Positions 6,878 through 13,764 of a DNA stretch of 21,178 nt are shown one piece after another. Made by a program: the position numbers and the translations under genes. The DNA comes from Clostridia bacterium. GTDB taxonomy: Bacteria > Bacillota > Clostridia > TANB77 > UBA1234. How positions within the stretch are numbered: position 1 is the stretch's first letter; each line of letters opens with the position of its first letter. Where the stretch lies: the NCBI GenBank assembly GCA_900765095.1, contig CAAFRB010000047.1, positions 1 to 21,178 on the forward strand. Reading direction: 5' to 3'. The notes under the pieces are model-generated. The model saw nothing but the letters and a program-made list of their open reading frames with translations, had not been told where the DNA came from and searched no databases.

Positions 6878-7561
6878 ATGAATTCGAAGAAAGTTATAAT
6901 TGCTTATAGGATTATTTTTGTATTTTTATGCGGACTTGGGCTGATTCTGAGTCTTACGAATAAGGCTACTGATGAGTTTATGGGGAATGGAACAGCATTA
7001 AATTTTTACACTTTGCAAAGTAATCTTTGGGTATTAATTCTTGAAATGATTTTGCTTGTTGAAACTGTAATAGAGGATATAAAAAAGATTTCAATAATAC
7101 GAAGTAAGATGGTTGTGCTTAAGTTTGTGATGACGGTTGCCATCTCACTTACTTTTATTGTATATTGGTGCATGTTAGCTCCTTATGTTGGACAGAAGAA
7201 TATCTTAGCTTTGTCAAATATATTGTTGCACGCAGTTTCTCCTATATTAATGTTTATTGACTTTATTATGTTTGATAGGGAGTATTCTTTTGAAAAAAAG
7301 AATATTTGGCTTGCGATTATTCCACCTATCTATTACTTAATTTTCATAATAGTGAGAGCAGAGGTTAGTGATACGGTCTTTACACAAGGGACAAGGTATC
7401 CATATTGGTTTGTTGATTTGGATACGTTTGGCTGGCTTGGCAACATAAATGGACCTGGCGTTATTTATTGGGTTATTTTGATGATAATTGGAGTTGAAGG
7501 TTTAGGTGCTATATTGTATAAATTATATATGTTAAAAAATATGAAAGGAGAGAATTGGTAA
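6878..7561 (+). CDS. Pr6Pr-like (FAR-17a/AIG1-type) integral membrane protein
   Basis: 227 residues with six predicted membrane segments. The family's sequence landmarks are visible: 'LNFYTLQSNLWVL' near residue 47 (family FTxQSN), 'VYWCMLAPY', 'LLHAVSPILMFIDFIMFDRE' with its conserved His before Pro and Asp, and 'YPYWFVDLDTFGWLG'. No biochemical role is established for bacterial members. ATG 6878 follows GAGGTG (6869-6874) at short spacing; a GTG at 6845 is also in frame but has no ribosome site. The stop codon directly abuts the ATG of the flavin reductase-like gene, showing co-translation. Confidence 0.75.
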   Translation: MNSKKVIIAYRIIFVFLCGLGLILSLTNKATDEFMGNGTALNFYTLQSNLWVLILEMILLVETVIEDIKKISIIRSKMVVLKFVMTVAISLTFIVYWCMLAPYVGQKNILALSNILLHAVSPILMFIDFIMFDREYSFEKKNIWLAIIPPIYYLIFIIVRAEVSDTVFTQGTRYPYWFVDLDTFGWLGNINGPGVIYWVILMIIGVEGLGAILYKLYMLKNMKGENW

Positions 7562-8122
7562 ATGTCGAAATTAAAATGGAAACCAGGAACAATGCTATAT
7601 CCGCTTCCAGCTGTTATGGTTAGTGTTGGAGATATGGAGAATGCTAATATAATTACCGTAGCGTGGACTGGAACCATATGCACAGATCCAGCTATGCTTT
7701 ATATTTCAGTAAGACCAGAAAGGTTTTCTTATGATATTATTAGAAAAAAAGGTGAATTTGTAGTAAATCTTACGACGAAAAAATTAGCTTATGCTACTGA
7801 TTATTCCGGTGTAAGAAGTGGCAAGGATGTGGACAAATTTGAAAATCTACATCTTACTAAAGAACGTGGAAATGAGGTTTCAGCCCCACTTATAAAAGAA
7901 AGTCCAGTTAATATAGAATGTAAAGTAACGGAGATTAAAGAACTGGGTTCTCACAATATGATAATAGCAAAAGTTTTATGCGTTGATGTCGATGAGAAAT
8001 ATATGGATGAAAACGGAAAATTCTGCTTGGAAAATTGCGATTTGATTACATATTCTCATGGTCAATACTATGAATTGGGCAAAAATTTAGGCAAGTTTGG
8101 CTTTTCTGTTAAAAAGAAATAG
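7562..8122 (+). CDS. Flavin reductase-like FMN-binding split-barrel protein
   Basis: 186 residues matching the flavin reductase-like domain: 'YPLPAVMVSVGDMENANIITVAWTGTICTDPAMLYISVRPERFSYDII' is the signature of the N-terminal half and 'KGEFVVNLTT' the following strand. 'ATDYSGVRSGKDVDKF', 'IECKVTEIKELGSHNMIIAKVLCV' and 'YSHGQYYELGKNLGKFGFS' complete the barrel. Members bind FMN and reduce flavins or other small substrates with NAD(P)H; the physiological substrate cannot be read from sequence. Its ribosome site AAAGGAG (7544-7550) lies inside the upstream membrane-protein gene, and the start touches that gene's stop. Its 3' end converges on the radical SAM gene with a 24-base gap that contains only a T-rich tract. 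Confidence 0.85.
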   Translation: MSKLKWKPGTMLYPLPAVMVSVGDMENANIITVAWTGTICTDPAMLYISVRPERFSYDIIRKKGEFVVNLTTKKLAYATDYSGVRSGKDVDKFENLHLTKERGNEVSAPLIKESPVNIECKVTEIKELGSHNMIIAKVLCVDVDEKYMDENGKFCLENCDLITYSHGQYYELGKNLGKFGFSVKKK

Positions 8123-8146
8123 CCCGAAGTTTTTTCATCTTTCTTA

Positions 8147-8920
8147 TTAAAATCTATTCTTATATGTACATTTCTTACAGAGTTGCTCAACTGCAACTCT
8201 ATTTTTGAATCCTTCGATAATTTTTGTCGTTTTTTCTTTGTTTAAAATCTCTTCCATTGATTCTGTATAAATATTTCCTAAGTTTATGTCTCCGTTATTG
8301 TCTAAGCAACATGGTACAACAGTTCCGTCAACTAGTATTGCAATCTGGTCTTTTAATCCGTGACAGTATCCGTCTGTGCCTTCTGATTTACTTATATCTG
8401 GCCATTCAAACTTTTGTGCAACGGATAAAAATATGTTTTTGTCTAATGTGTAGTTGGAAAAATTGTCTGGGAATGTTTTGATATTGAATTCGTGCTTGAT
8501 TTGCTCTACAGCCTCACTATTTTCGTCAAAATTCCAAATTCTAAAGTTTATAGTACAATCATGTATGTTTTTGCAAATCTTTAGAATTTCGGCGTTGTTT
8601 GTGGCGTGAAAAGATACGTTGATTTGACGTAGATATTTTGTGATATCAAGATGTTCTTTTAATAATGTGGCATTAGTTGTTAAATTTATTTTGAAGCCTT
8701 TATCGTATGCTATTTTTACAAATTCATCAAATTGAGGGTGAAGAAGAGGTTCACCTTTTACGTGCAAGTATATGTATTCCGAATAATTTTTGATTTCATC
8801 CAATACGTGAATGAAATTTTCCATACTCATGTATTCATATTTTCTTGTATGTGGTACGCAAAAATCACAGTTCAAATTGCATATATTTATTATTTCAATA
8901 TATATTCTTTTAAATCTCAT
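8147..8920 (-). CDS. Radical SAM protein with SPASM-type C-terminus
   Basis: 257 residues. The radical SAM motif CNLNCDFC (C14, C18, C21) is followed by 'LHVKGEPLLHP' (the GE motif contacting SAM) and 'INLTTNATLL'. The C-terminal part has Cys186 (GYCHG), Cys204-Cys205 (VPCCLD), and Cys248 and Cys251 (LCKKC), the pattern of a SPASM domain holding one auxiliary 4Fe-4S cluster. SPASM proteins modify peptides or proteins, but no precursor peptide gene is seen alongside, so the substrate is unknown. It is shorter than most peptide-modifying SPASM enzymes. AGAGGTG precedes the ATG at good spacing. It is monocistronic on the minus strand, with R2 and R1 repeats upstream of it. Confidence 0.85.
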   Translation of the reverse strand: MRFKRIYIEIINICNLNCDFCVPHTRKYEYMSMENFIHVLDEIKNYSEYIYLHVKGEPLLHPQFDEFVKIAYDKGFKINLTTNATLLKEHLDITKYLRQINVSFHATNNAEILKICKNIHDCTINFRIWNFDENSEAVEQIKHEFNIKTFPDNFSNYTLDKNIFLSVAQKFEWPDISKSEGTDGYCHGLKDQIAILVDGTVVPCCLDNNGDINLGNIYTESMEEILNKEKTTKIIEGFKNRVAVEQLCKKCTYKNRF

Positions 8921-8954
8921 AAAACACCTCTATACTTTGTATTTGTTACTATTG

Positions 8955-9038
8955 TACAAGAAAGATGAAAATCGAAGATTTCATTCTTTCGACCCTCGAG
9001 AGTTTTCGACTGGAAAGGAGAAAATCTCTCTCATAAAT
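8955..9038 (-). repeat. R2 dispersed repeat, copy b
   Basis: The reverse complement matches copy a (6036-6118) along its length, with the shared core CGAAAACTCTCGAGG. The plus-strand half GAAAGATGAAA...TTTCATTCTTTC (about 8961-8990) forms a hairpin. R1 copy D follows seven bases later. The repeat lies between the radical SAM promoter region and the tRNA-Lys terminator. Confidence 0.75.
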
Positions 9039-9044
9039 TAAATT

Positions 9045-9115
9045 TTTTTATACAATAGGAAAGGAAGTTAATGCATAAAAGGTTGTAAGTTTGCTGCTTT
9101 CCTATTGTATAAAAA
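9045..9115 (+). repeat. R1 palindromic repeat, copy D
   Basis: Arms 9045-9063 and 9097-9115 are identical to those of copy A, giving perfect 19-bp inverted repeats, and the element is again 71 bp. Flanking ATAAATTAAA before the left arm also matches copy A, so the mobile or conserved unit may extend about 10 bp further left. Confidence 0.87.
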
Positions 9116-9138
9116 AAGCACTACTGAAACCAGTAGTG
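9111..9138 (-). terminator. Rho-independent terminator of tRNA-Lys
   Basis: On the minus strand CACTACTG (9138-9131) pairs with CAGTAGTG (9126-9119) across a GTTT loop, followed by a run of seven T. That T run is the end of the right arm of R1 copy D. Confidence 0.85.
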
Positions 9139-9145
9139 TCTATCT

Positions 9146-9221
9146 TGGTGCACCACCGGGGATTCGAACCCCGGACCTGCCGATTAAGAGTCGGATGCTC
9201 TACCAACTGAGCTAGTGGTGC
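9146..9221 (-). tRNA. tRNA-Lys (anticodon CTT)
   Basis: 76 nt including an encoded CCA. The acceptor stem is GCACCAC/GTGGTGC with discriminator A. The D arm is GCTCAGTTGGTAGAGC, the anticodon loop CTCTTAA (anticodon CTT) and the T arm CGGGG TTCGAAT CCCCG. The first pair of the anticodon stem (T-C) is mismatched. It reads AAG codons. A consensus promoter precedes it and its own terminator follows. Confidence 0.95.
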
Positions 9222-9233
9222 ATAACAACTAGT

Positions 9234-9262
9234 ATTATACTCATTGAGTATATATTTGTCAA
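9234..9262 (-). promoter_or_regulatory. Consensus sigma-A promoter of tRNA-Lys with operator-like palindrome
   Basis: On the minus strand TTGACA (9262-9257), a 17-bp spacer and TATAAT (9239-9234): both hexamers match consensus. The spacer holds a perfect odd palindrome, TATACTCA-T-TGAGTATA (9236-9252), which overlaps the -10 hexamer. Confidence 0.85.
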
Positions 9263-9264
9263 TA

Positions 9265-9301
9265 CAAGAAAGACAGAATTTTTCGATTTCTGTCTTTCTT
9301 G
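9265..9301 (-). terminator. Hairpin terminator downstream of lemA
   Basis: A 14-bp perfect stem, CAAGAAAGACAGAA (9265-9278) with TTCTGTCTTTCTTG (9288-9301), has a 9-nt loop. It ends 13 bases from the lemA stop. The U tract on the minus-strand side is poor, since the 3' arm itself is T-rich, so efficiency is uncertain. Confidence 0.6.
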
Positions 9302-9314
9302 GACGAATGACATA

Positions 9315-9857
9315 TTAAAATTGTACCTTTGGAGCTACTCTTGCAGCGTCTTCTGTTTTGAATAAGCCTTCTTCTTGGAATCCAAATAGTTTTGCGATTA
9401 TGTTTGATGGGAATAATTGCAAGCTATTGTTATACATCGTAACAGAATCATTGAAGAACTGTCTTGAAAAAGCGACTTTGTCTTCTGTTGCTCTAAGTTC
9501 GTCTTGTAGGTGCAAGAAGTTTGTATTTGCTTTTAATTCTGGATAATTTTCGGCAACTGCAAATAATGTTTTTAATGTAGATGTTAATTGGTTATCTGCT
9601 TCCATTTTCTCACCTGCTGTTTGTGCGTTCATGTATCCACTTCTTGCAGATGTTATTTTTTCTAGTACGTTGTTTTCATGTAAAGCGTAGCCTTTAACAG
9701 TTTCAACAAGATTTGGGATTAAATCAAATCTTCTTTGAAGTTGTGTGTCAACTTGTGCAAATGAGTTTCTAACTTTGTTTCTTGCTTGAACTAAATTGTT
9801 ATATGTTACGATTATCCAAGCTACTATAACAGCAATAATTATTAATACGAATATCAT
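9315..9857 (-). CDS. lemA: LemA family protein
   Basis: 180 residues with one N-terminal membrane segment (about 1-20, 'IFVLIIIAVIVAWIIV'), then the LemA helical bundle. The family signature is 'YNNLVQARNKVRNSFAQVDTQLQRRFDLIPNLVETVKGYA', followed by 'LEKITSARSGY', 'YPELKAN.NF..LQDEL..TEDKVAFSRQFFNDSV..YN' and 'FPSNIIAKLFGF'. Its biochemical function is not established. LemA is often next to TPM/YgcG or a M48 peptidase gene; neither is here. ATG 9857 is chosen because AAGGAG lies nine bases upstream, whereas GTG 9866 would be only one or two bases from it. It has its own promoter at 9974-10003 and is divergent from smc. Confidence 0.93.
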   Translation of the reverse strand: MIFVLIIIAVIVAWIIVTYNNLVQARNKVRNSFAQVDTQLQRRFDLIPNLVETVKGYALHENNVLEKITSARSGYMNAQTAGEKMEADNQLTSTLKTLFAVAENYPELKANTNFLHLQDELRATEDKVAFSRQFFNDSVTMYNNSLQLFPSNIIAKLFGFQEEGLFKTEDAARVAPKVQF

Positions 9858-9973
9858 ATTAAACACTCCTTGTATAATATGCTTATAAGATTGTATTTTA
9901 TAAACATATTTTAAATTTTATTTTGTCCTTATTTTAGGAAAAGGACTCTTCCTTTTAGCTATGTACATATATA

Positions 9974-10003
9974 ATTATATCACTTATATCCCTTTAGTAT
10001 CAA
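9974..10003 (-). promoter_or_regulatory. Sigma-A promoter of lemA
   Basis: On the minus strand TTGATA (10003-9998), an 18-bp spacer and TATAAT (9979-9974). The leader would be about 110 nt. It contains a short hairpin (AAAAGGA 9939-9945 with TCCTTTT 9950-9956) that competes with GTCCTT/AAGGAC (9925-9930 with 9941-9946). Confidence 0.65.
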
Positions 10004-10052
10004 CAAATTTAACAATTTATTTTTTAAACTGTTTAAATTAACTCGAATTTTG

Positions 10053-10081
10053 TTGATTATTCTCAATTCTTAGTATATTAT
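10053..10081 (+). promoter_or_regulatory. Sigma-A promoter of smc
   Basis: TTGATT (10053-10058), a 17-bp spacer and TATTAT (10076-10081), about 38 bases before ATG 10120. Confidence 0.6.
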
Positions 10082-10119
10082 AACAATGTCAAAGACTTAC
10101 GGAAGAGAGGGTTTAAATT

Positions 10120-13100
10120 ATGTACCTTAAGAAACTTGAAATGCAAGGCTTTAAATCTTTTGCAGACAAGACTACACTTGAATTTGAGGATGGCATTACT
10201 GTGGTAATAGGTCCGAATGGAAGTGGTAAGAGTAACATTTCGGATGCAATAAGATGGGTTTTAGGTGAACAAAGTATAAAAACACTTCGTGGCTCTAAAC
10301 TTGAGGATGTAATTTTTGCTGGTACACAAGCGAGAAAATCATTGGGATTTGCAGAAGTTAATATGACGATAGATAATTCTGATGGTAAATTGCCAGTTGA
10401 ATATTCAGAAGTTACTGTTACTAGAAGAGTTTATAGAAGTGGTGAAAGTGAATTTTTTATAAATAAAAATCAATGCAGACTTAAAGATATAGTTGAATTG
10501 TTTATGGATACTGGTATTGGTAGAGATGGCTACTCAATAATAGGTCAGGGTAGAGTCGACGAGATTTTGAGTACGAAATCTGAAGAGAGAAGACATATAT
10601 TTGAAGAGGCTGCGGGAATTGTTAAGTATAGAACTAGAAAAGAAGAAGCTGAAAAGAAGATTGAGAATACTAGACAAAATCTATTGAGAATAAATGATAT
10701 AGTTAGTGAAATCGAAAATCAAATTGGTCCTTTATCTATCCAATCGGAGAAGGCAAAGAGATTTTTAGATGTTAGAGAGAATCTGAAGTATTTGGAAATT
10801 GGCTTATTCATAAATAATATAGATAAAAATAGAGTTAAACTTGAAGAAACAGTATCACAGATAAATGAACTTGTAGCTCAGATTGATGATGAAAATGCAA
10901 AAGTAGATGAGTTACAAAAAAGAAAAGAAGAGTTACGAGTGACTGTGGAAGAGCTTTTGGCTAATGTGGAAGAGAATCAAGCAAGTATTTTTGAAGTTCA
11001 AAATAATGTTGAAAAATATAAAGCAGATATTGGAGTATATAAAGAGAGAATACAAAATAATACGACTAAATACGAATTGGACTCAAAAGAAATAGAAAGA
11101 TATACAGCGAGAAAGTCGGAATTAGAAGGCGATAAAGAAAATAGAAAAGCGAAGAAAGATAGATTGTTTGAAGACAAGCAGAGATTTGAAGATGAATTAC
11201 ATGAAAAGGAGGCAAGATTAAAAGAGCTGTTGGACAGCTTTTCAAATGAACAAAAGAGAATTGAGAGCCTTAAAGCAAAAGTGATGGAGAATCTTGACAC
11301 TAAATTTGAAAAAATGCAGGTGTTATCAGATGTTTCTGCCAATATAGAGGCTAGTAGTAGAAGAAAGACTCAAATCGAGGAAGAAGTTAGAGATAACATT
11401 CATGAACTAGATAAAGAACGCATGACTAAAGAAGATGCTAATATTCTATTGACTGAAGTAACTTCAAAGAGAAATAAGCTCATAGAAAAAGTGGACAAGC
11501 TTTCTAAAGACAAGTTGGAATATACTGAAAAACTAAAGGAGTACGATGAGCTTATAAAGAAGACGGATGATGAACTTCGTGTTACGGAATCTAGGTATAA
11601 GTTTTTAGTGGAAACTGAAAATGAATTTGAAGGATACAACAGGGCTGTAAAAGAGGTTTTGTCGAAATGTCAGAAAGACAAGGCATTTGGAAGTAATATA
11701 TACGGTGCATTAGCAAACTTAATTGATGTGCCTTCAAAGTATGAAACTTCAATTGAGATGGTGTTAGGTGCCTCGATACAAAACATCGTAACGGAAACAG
11801 AAAACGATGCAAAGAGAGCAATTGAGTTCTTAAAGAGTAACAATTTTGGTAGAGCTTCATTCCTACCTATATCTGCCGTAAAAGGAGGAAAGTTATCTCA
11901 AAACTTCAAGAATGACGAAGGCGTATTTGGTATAGCTTCTGATTTGGTTAATTATGATAAGAGATATGAAAATGTAGTTCAAAACTTACTTGGAAGAACA
12001 GTAATTGTTTCAACAATGGACGATGCTGTCAATATATCAAAAAAATATAAGTATTCATTTAGAGTTGTGACTTTAGACGGCGATGTTGTGAACTCATCTG
12101 GTCAAATGACAGGTGGTAGTGTCATAAAGAAAACGACTAGTCTGCTTAGCAGAGGAAGAGAAATAAAAGAACTAGAAGTGAAACTTGGCGATTTGAGAAA
12201 TAGCAAAAGTCAGGCTCAAAGTGATTTGGAAAAATATCAAGTTGATTCTAAAAATTTGATAGTTGAGTTTGAAAATGTAGAAAAAGAATTGCAACAAGCT
12301 AATGTTGATTATGCGCGAGAATCACAGAAGATGAGTGAAATAGATAACAACATCGAGAGATACCAAAGAAAAATCAGCTTGTTGAATGGCGAAAAAGAGA
12401 AGATATTAGAAAATTTAAAAACAGAAAATGAAAATTTAAACGGTATAAATACGTTAATACAAAACTTGGAAAGCGAAAATAATGAGTTGCAAGAAGACAT
12501 TAAAGAATTTACAGAAAAGAATAGTGATGGACAAAAAGAAATAGATGACTTGAATTCAGATATAGTTGATTTGAGGATATCTGTATCATCGTTCGATGAG
12601 AGTTCTGCATCAATTGATGAAATGGTAATGATGATTGACCAGGAAATTAACAATTGTACAAATAATGTTAATAGCAAGGAAGATGAAAGAAACAATTTGT
12701 TAAAAGAAAATTCTGAGATTGAAATAAAAATTTCCGAAACTCAGGAAATGATTGATAATGCTGGAAGTGTAACAGAAGAATTAGAGGCAAAAGTAGCTTC
12801 AATCAAGGAAGAAAGAAATGCGAAAAATTCAGAATTATTGGCAATAGAGGAAAAGGTTAATGATGGATTTAAAACTTTGGATGTTTTGAAAGAGCAAAAT
12901 AATAAGTTAGATGTTAGAAAGAACAAGTTGGAAGTGGATATTGAAAATATTCAAAACAAAATGTGGGAAGAATATGAAACTACTCCAAATACTGCAACAA
13001 ATTATGCTGAGGTAACACCTAACACATCTAAAGAAGTAGAAAAGTTAAAAGGCGAAATTAGAGCTTTGGGACCAGTAAATGTAAATGCTATAGATGAATA

Positions 13101-13656
13101 TAAGACTCTTAAGGATAGATTTGAATTTTTAAGTGTTCAAAAGCAGGATTTAGAGGAGTCGGAAAAATCTTTAAATAAAATAATTGAAGATATGACAAAA
13201 CTTATGAAGATTCAATTTGCAGAACAATTTGAACTCATTAATAAGAACTTTACAGAAGTATTTAGCGAGCTATTTGGTGGCGGAAAAGCTAATTTAAGGC
13301 TTGCTGATGAGAGTAATATATTAGAATGTGGAATTGAGATTGAAGCTCAGCCACCAGGAAAGAATCTTCAGAGTATGATGCTACTTTCAGGAGGAGAAAG
13401 AGCACTTACTGCGATAGCTTTGCTTTTTGCAATATTAAAACTTAGTCCATCTCCATTTTGTGTTCTTGATGAAATTGAAGCTGCATTAGATGACGTAAAC
13501 GTTTACAGATATGCAGAGTTTCTAAAAAAATTTAGCAAAAAGACTCAGTTTCTTGTTATAACTCACAGAAAAGGAACGATGGAAGCGGCTAATACTGTGT
13601 ATGGCGTTACTATGGAAGAGCATGGTATTTCAAAATTAATTTCGTTGAAATTGTAG
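10120..13656 (+). CDS. smc: Chromosome partition protein Smc
   Basis: 1178 residues, standard for bacterial SMC, the ATPase that with ScpA and ScpB loads on origin-proximal DNA and extrudes loops to organise and segregate chromosomes. The Walker A site is GPNGSGKSN (31-39), with 'KTLRGSKLEDVIFAGT' and 'GIGRDGYSIIGQGRVDEI' following in the head. The first coiled coil runs from about 165 to 500. The hinge lies near 520-670 ('YGALANLIDVPSKYETSIEMVLG', 'GQMTGGS'). The second coil runs to about 1000. The C-terminal head has the ABC signature LLSGGERAL (about 1088-1096), Walker B with catalytic Glu in FCVLDEIEAALDD (Asp1117-Glu1118) and the H-loop ITHRKGTME. GAGAGG lies nine bases before ATG. Neither rnc nor ftsY, the usual flanks, is present; spoIIE follows. 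Confidence 0.98.
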   Translation: MYLKKLEMQGFKSFADKTTLEFEDGITVVIGPNGSGKSNISDAIRWVLGEQSIKTLRGSKLEDVIFAGTQARKSLGFAEVNMTIDNSDGKLPVEYSEVTVTRRVYRSGESEFFINKNQCRLKDIVELFMDTGIGRDGYSIIGQGRVDEILSTKSEERRHIFEEAAGIVKYRTRKEEAEKKIENTRQNLLRINDIVSEIENQIGPLSIQSEKAKRFLDVRENLKYLEIGLFINNIDKNRVKLEETVSQINELVAQIDDENAKVDELQKRKEELRVTVEELLANVEENQASIFEVQNNVEKYKADIGVYKERIQNNTTKYELDSKEIERYTARKSELEGDKENRKAKKDRLFEDKQRFEDELHEKEARLKELLDSFSNEQKRIESLKAKVMENLDTKFEKMQVLSDVSANIEASSRRKTQIEEEVRDNIHELDKERMTKEDANILLTEVTSKRNKLIEKVDKLSKDKLEYTEKLKEYDELIKKTDDELRVTESRYKFLVETENEFEGYNRAVKEVLSKCQKDKAFGSNIYGALANLIDVPSKYETSIEMVLGASIQNIVTETENDAKRAIEFLKSNNFGRASFLPISAVKGGKLSQNFKNDEGVFGIASDLVNYDKRYENVVQNLLGRTVIVSTMDDAVNISKKYKYSFRVVTLDGDVVNSSGQMTGGSVIKKTTSLLSRGREIKELEVKLGDLRNSKSQAQSDLEKYQVDSKNLIVEFENVEKELQQANVDYARESQKMSEIDNNIERYQRKISLLNGEKEKILENLKTENENLNGINTLIQNLESENNELQEDIKEFTEKNSDGQKEIDDLNSDIVDLRISVSSFDESSASIDEMVMMIDQEINNCTNNVNSKEDERNNLLKENSEIEIKISETQEMIDNAGSVTEELEAKVASIKEERNAKNSELLAIEEKVNDGFKTLDVLKEQNNKLDVRKNKLEVDIENIQNKMWEEYETTPNTATNYAEVTPNTSKEVEKLKGEIRALGPVNVNAIDEYKTLKDRFEFLSVQKQDLEESEKSLNKIIEDMTKLMKIQFAEQFELINKNFTEVFSELFGGGKANLRLADESNILECGIEIEAQPPGKNLQSMMLLSGGERALTAIALLFAILKLSPSPFCVLDEIEAALDDVNVYRYAEFLKKFSKKTQFLVITHRKGTMEAANTVYGVTMEEHGISKLISLKL

Positions 13657-13675
13657 TTTTATGTAAAAACTTTTT
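13655..13675 (+). terminator. Weak hairpin-plus-T tract at the end of smc
   Basis: AGTTTT (13655-13660) and AAAACT (13666-13671) form an AU-rich 6-bp stem overlapping the stop codon and running into TTTTT. The low stem stability makes this a tentative terminator. Confidence 0.3.
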
Positions 13676-13693
13676 CTGAATATGATCTACAAA

Positions 13694-13726
13694 GCGACAT
13701 TATATTTTGTTTTTTTGACTTATAAT
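13694..13726 (+). promoter_or_regulatory. Candidate spoIIE promoter with long spacer
   Basis: A perfect TATAAT (13721-13726) lies 38 bases before the GTG start. At 17-18 bp spacing there is no -35. With 21 bp the upstream hexamer is GCGACA (13694-13699). In Bacillus subtilis the spoIIE promoter is known for a 21-bp spacer and activation by phosphorylated Spo0A. Partial matches to a Spo0A box (TTTGAC 13714-13719; CGACA 13695-13699) are present but imperfect. Confidence 0.4.
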
Positions 13727-13764
13727 ATGTACAAGTTTAAGAAAAAGTTAAGAGGTGTTATTAA

